Assembly: GCF_006228325.1 (NCBI RefSeq)
Contig: NZ_CP040231.1
Location: 879,001-943,000, forward strand
DNA length: 64,000 bases
Direction: 5' to 3'
Origin: Streptococcus sp. 1643
GTDB lineage: Bacteria; Bacillota; Bacilli; Lactobacillales; Streptococcaceae
Under the pieces are notes generated by a model. The model was not told the origin of the DNA, did not search any database, and saw only the letters and a program-made list of their open reading frames with translations. A program made the translations under genes and the position numbers. Shown here one piece after another: positions 43,232-52,269 of this stretch. Numbering within the stretch: the stretch's first letter is position 1; every line of letters starts with the position of its first letter.

Positions 43232-44409
43232 CACTAACATTTCTAGATTTCTTTTCCGGAGTTGGTGGCTTTCGACATGGGCTAGAATTAGCAGGAATGA
43301 AGTGTATAGGATTTTGCGAAAAAGATAAGTTTGCACGCAAATCTTATGAAGCAATGTATGATACGAAAGGAGAATGGTTTCATGACGATATCACAACAAT
43401 CGATTCAACACGATTACCCAAAGCAGATCTCTGGTGTGCGGGAAGCCCTTGTCAAAATGTGTCTATCGCAGGGAAACGAGCCGGCCTATACGGTGAGCGA
43501 AGTGGACTCTTTTTTACATTTGTTGAACTCATCAAAAGCCAAAAAGAAGAAGATAAACCCGAATGGGTTCTCCTTGAAAATGTTAAAGGACTTTTATCAA
43601 GTGGTGGGGGACGAGATTATCTCGACTATCTCTCTATCTTGGATGAATCAGGGTATGACCTTGAGTGGCAAGTGTTTAACTCAAAAGATTACGGAGTACC
43701 ACAAAATAGAGAACGCATCTATACTATCGGACATCTTAGAAGAAAAGGTCGACGACAAGTACTACCTATCAGCAGAGAAAGCAGTAGCCATCTTAAGCAA
43801 CTTGTAGGCGGTATGCAAAGCTACCGTGTCTACGACCCTAGTGGTATTGCAACAACACTTGTTGGAGAGGGTGGTGGACTAGGAGCTAAGACAGGTCTTT
43901 ATCTGATTGACCAATCACTAACTGAACCAAAGTTAACTGAAGAAGCAAGATGTATAACTGCTCGTTATACTGCTGGTGCAACAAAGCGTACAGCAATGAA
44001 CTCTGGAGTGCTTGAGGTTCAACCAATTTTGACACAAGGTATCAAGGTTAGGAACGGAACAAAGCAAGGTTACCAATTGGCGGAGGTTGGTGACTCGGTT
44101 GATCTTTCTTATCCAAGTTCATTAACGAGAAGGGCAAGAGTAGGGAGAGGAATAGCTCACAACCTTTCATGTAGCTGCCAGATGGGCGCAGTAGTTTGGA
44201 ATGGTCGTGTTGTCAAAATTAGAAGACTTACTCCAAAAGAGTGTTTTAGACTTCAAGGTTTTAATGATGACTTATTTGAAAAGGCAAAAGCTGTAAATTC
44301 AGATGCACAACTTTATAAACAAGCAGGAAACGGAGTCACAGTACCAGTTGTGTATGCTATTGGTTGCGCCATATTATCTTCAAAAATATCATCAGGAATA
44401 ACTGGATAA
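43228..44409 (+). CDS. Phage DNA (cytosine-5)-methyltransferase
   Basis: The 393-residue enzyme has motif I FLDFFSGVGGFRHGLELAG, motif IV CAGSPCQNVSIAGKR (catalytic Cys ~74), motif VI LLENVKGL, motif VIII PQNRERIYTIGHL, motif IX RRLTPKECFRLQGF and motif X KQAGNGVTVPVV. There is no adjacent endonuclease gene. It is distinct from the R-M cassette enzyme at 24-25 kb. It probably protects the phage genome from host restriction. Confidence 0.93.
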   Translation: MTLTFLDFFSGVGGFRHGLELAGMKCIGFCEKDKFARKSYEAMYDTKGEWFHDDITTIDSTRLPKADLWCAGSPCQNVSIAGKRAGLYGERSGLFFTFVELIKSQKEEDKPEWVLLENVKGLLSSGGGRDYLDYLSILDESGYDLEWQVFNSKDYGVPQNRERIYTIGHLRRKGRRQVLPISRESSSHLKQLVGGMQSYRVYDPSGIATTLVGEGGGLGAKTGLYLIDQSLTEPKLTEEARCITARYTAGATKRTAMNSGVLEVQPILTQGIKVRNGTKQGYQLAEVGDSVDLSYPSSLTRRARVGRGIAHNLSCSCQMGAVVWNGRVVKIRRLTPKECFRLQGFNDDLFEKAKAVNSDAQLYKQAGNGVTVPVVYAIGCAILSSKISSGITG

Positions 44410-44460
44410 AAATGAACTTTAGAGTTAATATGTACTAAACAAAAGAGAAGAGGTTGTATT

Positions 44461-44673
44461 ATGGATGACTTAAAAGTGAAGACTTTGAAATCATTGTATC
44501 CCAATGGAACTCGAGTAAAATTACTCGAAATGGAGGATCCATTTGCGCCACCTATAGGTACTCTCGGTACGGTAATTGGTGTTGATGATATTGGTTCAAT
44601 TTTAGTAAGTTGGGATAACGGACAAAGTTTAAATTTACTTTACGGGATTGATAAAATAATGAAATTGAGATAG
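44461..44673 (+). CDS. DUF4314-like small phage protein (70 residues)
   Basis: LYPNGTRVKLLEMEDPFAPPIGTLGTVIGVDDIGSILVSWDNGQSLNLLYGIDKI is the pattern of the small beta-barrel DUF4314 family, which is frequent in phages and ICEs. Function unknown. GAGAAGAGG precedes the start. Confidence 0.75.
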   Translation: MDDLKVKTLKSLYPNGTRVKLLEMEDPFAPPIGTLGTVIGVDDIGSILVSWDNGQSLNLLYGIDKIMKLR

Positions 44674-44675
44674 TT

Positions 44676-44906
44676 ATGTGGGAAATGATAACTAGAGAAT
44701 TCAATGGTCGGCACTATCATATTGAGTTTCTTAGGGAATACAGTACTTATGATCGACATATTGATGGAGCTTGGATAGCAATCCTAAAAATTAAACGAAA
44801 TAAAGAAATAGTTTTTCATTATGAATATGGCAAAATTACTGACCGAATGGATGATTTGGATAAAATTATATATCAAGAAATAGTGGATACATACAATAAA
44901 TTATAA
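44676..44906 (+). CDS. Small phage protein (76 residues)
   Basis: MWEMITREFNGRHYHIEFLREYSTYDRHIDGAWIAILKIKRNKEIVFHYEYGK... starts 2 bases after the previous stop. Rich in aromatic and charged residues. I do not recognise it. Confidence 0.55.
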   Translation: MWEMITREFNGRHYHIEFLREYSTYDRHIDGAWIAILKIKRNKEIVFHYEYGKITDRMDDLDKIIYQEIVDTYNKL

Positions 44907-44950
44907 TTTGGAACTCGATGTGAGTTCTTTTTATTTTAGGAGGTGAATTA

Positions 44951-45424
44951 GTGGCAATTAGAGGACGTAAACCGAAACCTACAAATTTAAAAGTTTTAGA
45001 AGGTAATCCTGGTAAACGGCCTCTCCCAACGAATGAAGTAAAACCTCAAAGGAAGGCTCCACGTTGCCCCCAGTGGCTTGAAGAGGATGCTAAGAGGGAA
45101 TGGAAACGGATGGGGAAAATATTGGAACAAATGGGATTACTGACGGAAATGGATATGACTGCATTTGCAGGTTATTGTCAAGCTTACGCACGATGGAAAG
45201 AAGCAGAGGAATTTTTATCAAAACATGGTTCTATCTTAAAGACGCCAAATGGGTATTTACAGCAAGTTCCACAAGTTTCAATTAGTCAAACTAATTTAAA
45301 AATTATGCTGAAGTTTTGTGAACAATTTGGTCTAACCCCATCCGCTAGGAATCGTTTAGCTACTATGGATTCAGAGGTTGGTAACGGTGACGAAATGGAA
45401 GATTTGTTGGGAGGTTTACTATGA
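44951..45424 (+). CDS. Terminase small subunit (P27 family)
   Basis: The 157-residue protein starts GTG after TTAGGAGGTGAATTA: MAIRGRKPKPTNLKVLEGNPGKRPLPTNE is the P27-family N-terminus. A helical region (QWLEEDAKREWKRMGKILEQMGLLTEMDMTAFAGYCQAYARW) follows. It recognises the phage DNA end for packaging and overlaps the large subunit gene by 4 bases. Confidence 0.93.
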   Translation: MAIRGRKPKPTNLKVLEGNPGKRPLPTNEVKPQRKAPRCPQWLEEDAKREWKRMGKILEQMGLLTEMDMTAFAGYCQAYARWKEAEEFLSKHGSILKTPNGYLQQVPQVSISQTNLKIMLKFCEQFGLTPSARNRLATMDSEVGNGDEMEDLLGGLL

Positions 45425-47013
45425 CTTTTCATTATGAACCAACTCCTTTTATGCTAGCTACATCACATTATGATAAAAGTAAGGCTGATAGAGCAGTGAC
45501 TTTTATTCAAAACCTTTGTCATACTAAAGGAAAATGGGCAGGTCAGAAGTTTATACTTTTACCTTGGCAGGAACAGATAGTACGAGATATATTTGGGATT
45601 GTTAAAGAAGATGGAAATAGACAATTTCTAACAGCTTATATTGAAATTCCAAAAAAGAATGGGAAGAGTGAACTAGCAGCAGCAATTGCTCTTTATCTAC
45701 TTTATGCAGATAATGAAGCCAGTGCAGAAGTTTATGGTGCTGCATGTGACCGAAATCAAGCTTCTATTGTATTCGATGTAGCAAAACAAATGGTACTAAT
45801 GAGTCGACCTTTAGAGAAACGTTCAAAAATAATGGGTGCTACGAAACGAATTGTTAACTACTCTAATGCAGGTTTCTATCAAGTTTTGTCCGCTGAGACT
45901 GGTACAAAACATGGTCTCAACGTTTCAGGACTCGTGTTTGACGAAATTCATGCGCAACCCAATCGCCACCTCTATGATGTCTTAACTAAAGGTTCAGGGG
46001 ATGCACGAGAACAACCCTTATTTTTTATCATTACTACTGCAGGAACAGATAAGAATTCAATTTGTTACGAGTTACATACAAAAGCACTTGATATTTTAAA
46101 GGGCAGAAAGAATGATACATCTTTTTATCCTGTCGTTTATGGTTTATCTGATGAAGAGGACTGGAATGACGAAAGTAACTGGTTAAAAGCTAATCCGTCA
46201 TTAGGTCATACCATTGGCTTAGACCGTGTCAGAGAAGCCTATAAACAAGCACTTGATAATCCTGCTGAAGAAAATGTATTCAAGCAACTACGGCTAAATA
46301 TGTGGACAAATTCTACGGTTGCTTGGATTCCAGAACATGTATACAACAAAGGGGATGCACCTATCAATTTTGAAAGTTTGCAAGGTCGTGAATGCTATGC
46401 AGGACTAGACTTGTCAAGTACATCCGATATCACAGCCTTTGTTTTAGTTTTCCCACCTAGAAATGAATTAGAATATTACATCATCCTACCCTATTTCTGG
46501 CTACCAAAAGATACTCTTGAACTTCGTTGTCGTAGAGATCATGTTTTGTATGACGTATGGGAACGGCAAGGTTATCTAAAGACGACAGAGGGTAATGTAG
46601 TTCATTATGGATTTATTGAGAAGTTCATTGAGGAATTATCAAAGATATACAATATAAAAGAAATCGCCTATGATAGATGGAATGCAACGCAAATGGTGCA
46701 GAATCTAGAAGATATGGGGCTGACAATGATTCCTTTTGGTCAGGGGTACAAGGATATGAGTCCACCGTCAAAGGAATTATTCAAACTTATGATGGAAGGT
46801 CGTATACAACACGGAGGACAACCTGTTTTAAAATGGATGTCGCAAAACGTAGTTATGCGCCAAGACCCTGCAGGCAATATCAAACCAGATAAAGAGAAAT
46901 CAATTGAAAAAATCGATGGAATTGTTGCTCTTATAATGGGGATTGATAGATGTATTAGACACCAAAATAATGATAGTAGTATTTATGATGAGCGAGGAAT
47001 ACTAAGCTTTTAG
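45421..47013 (+). CDS. Terminase large subunit
   Basis: The 530-residue packaging motor has a variant Walker A EIPKKNGKSEL (around residue 80), Walker B GLVFDEIHAQ (around 175), and a nuclease domain with GLDLSSTSDITAF and later IAYDRWNA...DKEKSIEKIDGIVALIMGID. It is of the HK97/phage terminase family. Confidence 0.95.
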   Translation: MTFHYEPTPFMLATSHYDKSKADRAVTFIQNLCHTKGKWAGQKFILLPWQEQIVRDIFGIVKEDGNRQFLTAYIEIPKKNGKSELAAAIALYLLYADNEASAEVYGAACDRNQASIVFDVAKQMVLMSRPLEKRSKIMGATKRIVNYSNAGFYQVLSAETGTKHGLNVSGLVFDEIHAQPNRHLYDVLTKGSGDAREQPLFFIITTAGTDKNSICYELHTKALDILKGRKNDTSFYPVVYGLSDEEDWNDESNWLKANPSLGHTIGLDRVREAYKQALDNPAEENVFKQLRLNMWTNSTVAWIPEHVYNKGDAPINFESLQGRECYAGLDLSSTSDITAFVLVFPPRNELEYYIILPYFWLPKDTLELRCRRDHVLYDVWERQGYLKTTEGNVVHYGFIEKFIEELSKIYNIKEIAYDRWNATQMVQNLEDMGLTMIPFGQGYKDMSPPSKELFKLMMEGRIQHGGQPVLKWMSQNVVMRQDPAGNIKPDKEKSIEKIDGIVALIMGIDRCIRHQNNDSSIYDERGILSF

Positions 47014-47078
47014 TTGAATTTTAAATCTAAAGATGATACAATGTATTTACAAAACATCTTTACAAAGAGGTATTAATT

Positions 47079-47372
47079 ATGGCAAGTACTCAACCTGTTA
47101 ATTTTAGAGCAGATTCGACTTTTTACCAACAAACGAAAGAAATCTTAGCTGATGAAAAATTAACCCTGTCAGATATCTTTAATGCTGCACTTCGTAAAAT
47201 TGCGACAGGTGCAGTTGATCCCAAAGAGTTCGTATTTAGTGATTCACAAGAGACTCAATATCAGGTTGCTTTTGAAGATTTGAAAAAGGAAATCTTGTTG
47301 GGCCATCAAGAAATTGAGCAAGGGAAACTAACGTCTTTAGCAGATGTAAGAAAGGAATTTGGACTTGAGTAA
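47079..47372 (+). CDS. RelB/DinJ-family antitoxin
   Basis: The 97-residue protein has a ribbon-helix-helix N-terminus (QPVNFRADSTFYQQTKEILADEKLTLSDIFNAALRKIA) and an acidic C-terminal toxin-binding part (EDLKKEILLGHQEIEQGKLTSLADVRKEFGLE). It would neutralise the next gene product and repress the pair. It sits between terminase and portal genes. AAAGAGGTATTAATT precedes the ATG. Confidence 0.88.
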   Translation: MASTQPVNFRADSTFYQQTKEILADEKLTLSDIFNAALRKIATGAVDPKEFVFSDSQETQYQVAFEDLKKEILLGHQEIEQGKLTSLADVRKEFGLE

Positions 47373-47703
47373 TCATAAACGTTACCATGTTTCTCTTACG
47401 GATCAAGCTAAGAAAGACTTGAGAGAAATACATGATTATATTGTACTGAATTTTTACAGCCAGCAATCTGCCGATAGTAAATTAGACCTTATTTTAACGG
47501 CACTAGAAACTTTAGAAACCTTTCCAGAAGCATGTCCTTTGGTGTCGAGTCGAGGTTATGGTGAATTAACAGATGACGGGAAACGTTATAGATATATGCC
47601 TATTGAAAATTACTTAGCTTTTTATTATATCGACAAATATGAGGTTTATGTCTCAAGAATTTTAAATTCCAAGCAGAATTGGGCTAAGTTATTCAATAAG
47701 TAA
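47365..47703 (+). CDS. RelE/ParE-family toxin
   Basis: The ~112-residue protein with SLTDQAKKDLREIHDYIVLNFYSQQSADSKLDLILTALETLETFPEACPL and RYRYMPIENYLAFYYIDKYEVYVSRILNSKQNW is a typical RelE/ParE fold, which either cleaves mRNA on ribosomes or poisons gyrase. I chose a TTG start (47365) with AAGGAA upstream, overlapping the antitoxin stop by 8 bases; a TTG two codons earlier is possible. Confidence 0.85.
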   Translation: MSNHKRYHVSLTDQAKKDLREIHDYIVLNFYSQQSADSKLDLILTALETLETFPEACPLVSSRGYGELTDDGKRYRYMPIENYLAFYYIDKYEVYVSRILNSKQNWAKLFNK

Positions 47704-47772
47704 ATTCAATTATAATTCGTAGAGCATCTCACAAATGAGGTGCTTTTATTGTACTCAAAAATGGAGGATTAG

Positions 47773-49059
47773 ATGGGATTTTTAGATTTTATTGGAAGAA
47801 AAAGATCACGAGATAAACCGCATAATAGCTATGAGGGACAGGACTTTTCCTATCTCTTTGGACGAACTTCTAGTGGAGAAAATGTAGATGAATTTAAAGC
47901 CATGCAGACTACAGCTGTTTATGCTTGTGTGAGAATATTAGCTGAAGCTGTCGCCTCTCTACCCATTCACATTTATGAAAGAACATCTAATGGGAGGGAG
48001 AAAAAATTTGAACACCCTCTATATTTCTTACTTCATGATGAACCAAATCCAGAGATGTCTTCTTTTGTCTTTCGTGAAACTTTGATGACTCATCTTTTGA
48101 TATGGGGAAATGCCTATATTCAAATCATAAGGGATAAGAGCGGTCAGGTTATCAGTTTGTATCCTTTGTTACCGGATAAAATGTCAGTACACCGTGATGA
48201 AAATGGGAAACTTTACTACAAATATCAACGTCAGACCGAAGAAAATCCAAATTTCAAGGAAAAAGGCAGTGTTATTTTAAAACAAGAAGATGTACTTCAC
48301 ATTCCCGGACTTGGTTTTGATGGATTGATTGGCTATTCTCCCATCGCATTAGCAAAGAACGCAATTGGAATGACCTTGGCTACAGAGAATTACGGAGCAT
48401 CATTCTTTAAAAATGGTGCAAATCCTGGTGGTGTATTGGAACATCCAGGGATTTTGAAGGATCCAAAAAGAGTACGTGATTCTTGGAATGCGGTTTATAA
48501 CGGTGTCACAAATTCACATAAAGTTGCAGTTCTAGAAGAAGGGATGAAGTACACTCAAATAGGCATTCCGCCAGAAGAAGCGCAATTCTTACAGACTCGG
48601 AAGTTTCAAATCAATGAGATTGCACGTTTGTATAGGATACCACCACATATGATTGGTGATTTAGAAAAATCTTCATTTTCAAATATCGAGCAACAATCAC
48701 TAGAGTTTGTTAAATACACATTAGACCCTTGGGTAGTTCGTTTAGAACAGGCCTTCAAGAGGTCTCTTTTTTTGCCTGAAGAAAAGAAGAAGTACTTTGT
48801 TAAGTTCAATGTAGATGGTTTATTACGTGGAGATTATCAAAGTCGTATGAGTGGATATGCTATTGCAAGACAGAATGGCTGGTTATCTACAAATGATATT
48901 CGAGAACTTGAAGATTTAAATCTTTTAACAGATGAAGAGGGAGGAAATCTTTATTTAATTAACGGAAATATGACTAAATTAAAAGATGCTGGTGGTTTTA
49001 TGACAAAACAGGTAATTGAACAACCTAAAGAAAAACCAAAGGAGGAAGAAGATGCGTAA
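47773..49059 (+). CDS. Portal protein (HK97 family)
   Basis: The 428-residue protein has the family's markers AMQTTAVYACVRILAEAVASLPIHIYER, LLHDEPNPEMSSFVFRETLMTHLLIWGNAYI, DGLIGYSPIALAKNAIG and EQQSLEFVKYTLDPWVVRLEQAF. It forms the dodecameric DNA gate of the head. It overlaps the protease gene by 8 bases. Confidence 0.95.
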   Translation: MGFLDFIGRKRSRDKPHNSYEGQDFSYLFGRTSSGENVDEFKAMQTTAVYACVRILAEAVASLPIHIYERTSNGREKKFEHPLYFLLHDEPNPEMSSFVFRETLMTHLLIWGNAYIQIIRDKSGQVISLYPLLPDKMSVHRDENGKLYYKYQRQTEENPNFKEKGSVILKQEDVLHIPGLGFDGLIGYSPIALAKNAIGMTLATENYGASFFKNGANPGGVLEHPGILKDPKRVRDSWNAVYNGVTNSHKVAVLEEGMKYTQIGIPPEEAQFLQTRKFQINEIARLYRIPPHMIGDLEKSSFSNIEQQSLEFVKYTLDPWVVRLEQAFKRSLFLPEEKKKYFVKFNVDGLLRGDYQSRMSGYAIARQNGWLSTNDIRELEDLNLLTDEEGGNLYLINGNMTKLKDAGGFMTKQVIEQPKEKPKEEEDA

Positions 49060-49750
49060 ATTTTGGAGTTTTTCAGACGAAGGGAATATTCGTACTCTTC
49101 GTATTGAAGGACAGATTGCTGATGAAACATGGTTTGGAGATGAAGTTACTCCACAACTCTTTAAAAATGATTTAAATGCAGGAAAAGGTGATATCACCCT
49201 CTGGATTAATAGTCCAGGGGGTGATGTTTTTGCTGCAGCACAAATCTATAACATGCTGATGGATTACAAGGGAAATGTGCATGTCATAATTGATGGCCTT
49301 GCCGCTAGTGCTGCCAGTGTGATTGCCATGGCTGGAACAACAGTATCCATGAGTCCTGTTGCAATGATGATGATTCACAATCCGTGGACGATTGCACAAG
49401 GTGAAGCAAAAGATATGGAAAAGATTATTGAAATGTTGGGGGAAATCAAAGAGTCCATTGTGAATGCCTATGAGTTAAGAACAGGATTATCTAGGGCAAA
49501 AATCTCACATTTAATGGATTCTGAATCATGGTTTAATGCGAGAAAAGCAGTTGAACTTGGCTTTGCGGACAAGATTCTATTCGATAAAGATGAACCTAAA
49601 GAAGAGCTAGAAATTAGCAGTTATTCATTTAGTAGAGCCACTGCGGATCATAACCTTGTTGTTAAACTTCAAGCCAAAATAGATAGCTACAAACCTTTAT
49701 CAACGACTCCTCTCAATCAGTTAAGAAAACGATTAGATTTATTGAAATAA
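49052..49750 (+). CDS. ClpP-like prohead protease
   Basis: The 232-residue protein has the ClpP fold: LWINSPGGDVFAAAQIYNML, the nucleophile Ser in DGLAASAASVIAMAGT, and the catalytic His in MMMIHNPW. It matures the capsid by removing the scaffold region of the major capsid protein. The start at 49052 has AAAGGAGGAAG upstream; the longer frame does not. Confidence 0.93.
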   Translation: MRKFWSFSDEGNIRTLRIEGQIADETWFGDEVTPQLFKNDLNAGKGDITLWINSPGGDVFAAAQIYNMLMDYKGNVHVIIDGLAASAASVIAMAGTTVSMSPVAMMMIHNPWTIAQGEAKDMEKIIEMLGEIKESIVNAYELRTGLSRAKISHLMDSESWFNARKAVELGFADKILFDKDEPKEELEISSYSFSRATADHNLVVKLQAKIDSYKPLSTTPLNQLRKRLDLLK

Positions 49751-49768
49751 TGAAAGGAAAACTAACCT

Positions 49769-50974
49769 ATGTCTAAATTACTTGAATTAAAAGAAAAACG
49801 AAATCAAGCTTGGGAACAAGCAAAAACTTTCCTAGACTCAGTGCGAACTGAAGATGGTTTAGTCTCAGAAGAAGATTCTCAACGCTATGATGAAATGGAA
49901 AGTAAAATCAATCGCTATAATCAAGAAATCGCTCGCTTAGAACGACAAGAAAAGATTGATCTAGAACTTGCTCAACCAACTTCTCAGGCTTTGACAAGAC
50001 AGCCTACCACTGTCTTAAAAGATAGTGAGGTAGAAGATGAGAAGAAGGGAACTAAGTCTGATGTCTATTCCAAAACCTTTTGGACGAATGTCCGTAAGCG
50101 TAACTTCTTTGATGTTAAGGATGTTCTTCGTGTTGGAGAAGATACAGAGGGTGGCCATTTAGTACCTGATGAGTATGAGAAAAAACTAGTTCAAGGTCTT
50201 CAAGAAGAGAATTTCTTCCGAAGTCTAGCAACCGTCATTAAAACATCAAGTGGAGAGCGGAAGATTCCAGTTGTTACAGGGCATGGAACTGCGTCATGGA
50301 TGGATGAAAATGGACTTTATCCTGAAACTGATGAGACATTTGGTCAAGTAACACTTGATTCACATAAGATTGGAACAGCTATTCGAATCTCAGAAGAATT
50401 GTTAAATGACTCAGTATTTGATTTAGAATCCTATATGACTAGTGAGTTTGCACGACGTATTGGTACAGAAGAAGAGAAATCATTCCTTATTGGAGATGGC
50501 TCAAAGAAACCAACAGGAATCTTTACGCAAGCAAATGTTACTGGTCCTACAACGACGACTAAAGACATTACGTTTGATGACATGATTGAATTGTATCATT
50601 CTCTTCCTGCTCCGTATCGTAAAAATGCAGTATGGATTCTTCATGATACAACTGTCAAAGCAATCCGTAAACTGAAAGACAATAACGGAAATTATATTTG
50701 GCAACCGTCTACACAAGCTGGACAACCAGATTTAATTCTTAACCGTCCATACTATACATCTACCTTTGCACCTCTCCCTGAACAGGGGAATAAAGCCATT
50801 GCATTTGGAGATTTCTCATATTACTGGATTGCTGACCGCCAAGGACGTACTTTTAAACGTCTCAATGAACTTTATGCTAATAATGGTCAAATTGGTTTTC
50901 TTGCATCTCAACGTGTTGATGGGAAATTAGTATTACCAGAAGCAGTAAAAATTTTATCTGTGAAAGCAAAATAA
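49769..50974 (+). CDS. Major capsid protein (HK97 family)
   Basis: The 401-residue protein has an N-terminal coiled-coil delta/scaffold part (residues ~1-100, LLELKEKRNQAWEQAKTFLDS...IARLERQEKIDLEL). The HK97 fold follows (GGHLVPDEYEKKLVQGLQEENFFRSLATVI, KIGTAIRISEELLNDSVFDLESYMTSEFARRIGTEEEKSFLIGDG). The N-terminal part is probably cut off by the preceding protease. Confidence 0.95.
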   Translation: MSKLLELKEKRNQAWEQAKTFLDSVRTEDGLVSEEDSQRYDEMESKINRYNQEIARLERQEKIDLELAQPTSQALTRQPTTVLKDSEVEDEKKGTKSDVYSKTFWTNVRKRNFFDVKDVLRVGEDTEGGHLVPDEYEKKLVQGLQEENFFRSLATVIKTSSGERKIPVVTGHGTASWMDENGLYPETDETFGQVTLDSHKIGTAIRISEELLNDSVFDLESYMTSEFARRIGTEEEKSFLIGDGSKKPTGIFTQANVTGPTTTTKDITFDDMIELYHSLPAPYRKNAVWILHDTTVKAIRKLKDNNGNYIWQPSTQAGQPDLILNRPYYTSTFAPLPEQGNKAIAFGDFSYYWIADRQGRTFKRLNELYANNGQIGFLASQRVDGKLVLPEAVKILSVKAK

Positions 50975-50976
50975 TC

Positions 50977-51234
50977 ATGATAAGTCTAGAAGAAGCAAAA
51001 CTTTACCTTAAGGTAGAAAACACAGATGAAGATGACTTGATTACGCAATTGATTGATACGAGTAAAAAACTCTGTGAAGAAACATTAAGGCAGAATACTT
51101 ACAGTGAGGTTCTAAGAATGGCAATCCTGTATGGGGTTGCCTATCTTTATGAACACCGTGAAACAGCTAATTATAAAGAGTTAAAACAAATGTTATATCA
51201 CCTACTATTAGCTGATAGGAAGGATATTTTTTGA
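50977..51234 (+). CDS. Head-tail connector (gp6-like)
   Basis: The 85-residue helical protein (ISLEEAKLYLKVENTDEDDLITQLIDTSKKLCEETL) is the phage gp6/gp15-type adaptor that joins the portal. It overlaps the next gene by one base. Confidence 0.9.
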   Translation: MISLEEAKLYLKVENTDEDDLITQLIDTSKKLCEETLRQNTYSEVLRMAILYGVAYLYEHRETANYKELKQMLYHLLLADRKDIF

Positions 51235-51587
51235 TGAAAATCGCTCCGTTACGTGACCGTCTTACATTTGAAGTGCGTAAAATTGTGGTTGATGAAATTG
51301 GAAATGAATCTTCAATTTGGAACACGGTTTTCCAAAGATGGTGTTCTAGTCGCCCATTGACCTTGACAGAAAATGAGGGGAGTGTGTCTAAACTTCTTTA
51401 TAACAAAATTCAATTTACACTAAGGTACGACAAAGCGGTACTAAATCTAAGTTCATTAAAAACTAGGATAAAGTACAGAGACGCCTACTTTACGATAGAT
51501 TCAATTGATGGTGATAGCGTTCCTAGGCAATTGATTTATATTGTAGCAACTAAGGAGAATGACTATGAACAGGATAGGAATGGATGA
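51234..51587 (+). CDS. Head closure / head-tail adaptor protein (SPP1 gp16-like)
   Basis: The 117-residue beta-rich protein starts MKIAPLRDRLTFEV and has NTVFQRWCSSRPLT...IQFTLRYDKAVLNLSSLKTRIKYRDAYFTIDSID, the usual pattern of phage stopper proteins. The order connector, stopper, gp10-like, completion protein is standard for siphophages. Confidence 0.85.
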   Translation: MKIAPLRDRLTFEVRKIVVDEIGNESSIWNTVFQRWCSSRPLTLTENEGSVSKLLYNKIQFTLRYDKAVLNLSSLKTRIKYRDAYFTIDSIDGDSVPRQLIYIVATKENDYEQDRNG

Positions 51588-51933
51588 GTTGGAAAAAGTA
51601 ATTGATCAAGAGTTGGGTGATTACATTAAAGAGACGACATCTGCAATGCGAGAGGTAGTAGAAGAAGTAACAGATAGTGCTGTAGATACTTTAAAGATCT
51701 CTTCTCCACGAAAAACTGGTAAGTATGCACGAGGTTGGAAAAGTAAGTCAACAAGTGACAGTCCTACAGGCTTAACAAAAACCATTCATAACCGAACACC
51801 AGGCTTAACTCATCTCCTAGAAAATGGTCACGCTAAACAAAATGGTGGTCGAGTAGAAGGGCAAAAACATATTGAAATCGTTGAAAAAAGTGCCGTTAAG
51901 TCACTTGAAGATAGGCTGAGACAAAGATTGTGA
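51565..51933 (+). CDS. HK97 gp10-like protein
   Basis: The 122-residue protein has TDSAVDTLKISSPRKTGKYARGWKSKS...HNRTPGLTHLLENGHAKQNGGRVEGQKHI, characteristic of the HK97 gp10 neck/tail family. AAGGAG lies 8 bases before the ATG at 51565. Confidence 0.9.
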   Translation: MNRIGMDELEKVIDQELGDYIKETTSAMREVVEEVTDSAVDTLKISSPRKTGKYARGWKSKSTSDSPTGLTKTIHNRTPGLTHLLENGHAKQNGGRVEGQKHIEIVEKSAVKSLEDRLRQRL

Positions 51934-51940
51934 GGATTTC

Positions 51941-52267
51941 ATGACATTAAAAGATTTCTATAACATTTTAATAAAATCAAAGTTGCCAGTAGCTTATCAT
52001 CATTTTGAAGAAGGAAGAAGTCCAGCTCCACCATTTATTGTATATCTTGTTAAGGACTCTGAAAATACTGGAGCTGATAATTGGAGCTATCATAAGACTC
52101 TTAATCTTCAAGCGGAACTCTATACCTTAAAGAAGGACTTAGAAATCGAAACTAAGATGGATGACTTATTTGATAGTCATTCAATTTTTTTTGACAAAGT
52201 AGAGACTTATATCTCAACTGAAAAACTGTATCAAATTACATATTACATTTCATTAAACGGAGGATAG
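51941..52267 (+). CDS. Tail completion / minor structural protein
   Basis: The 108-residue protein (MTLKDFYNILIKSKLPVAYHHFEEGRSPAPPFIVYLV...) sits between the gp10-like and major tail protein genes. Its alpha/beta pattern (YHKTLNLQAELYT, LEIETKMDDLF) fits tail terminator-like proteins of siphophages. The call rests partly on position. Confidence 0.75.
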   Translation: MTLKDFYNILIKSKLPVAYHHFEEGRSPAPPFIVYLVKDSENTGADNWSYHKTLNLQAELYTLKKDLEIETKMDDLFDSHSIFFDKVETYISTEKLYQITYYISLNGG

Positions 52268-52269
52268 TT

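Noticed and set aside
43331-43807. 158-residue frame inside the C5-methyltransferase gene
   Set aside because: It is in another register of a gene with all methyltransferase motifs. The sequence is low in recognisable domains and has no upstream spacing typical of a start.
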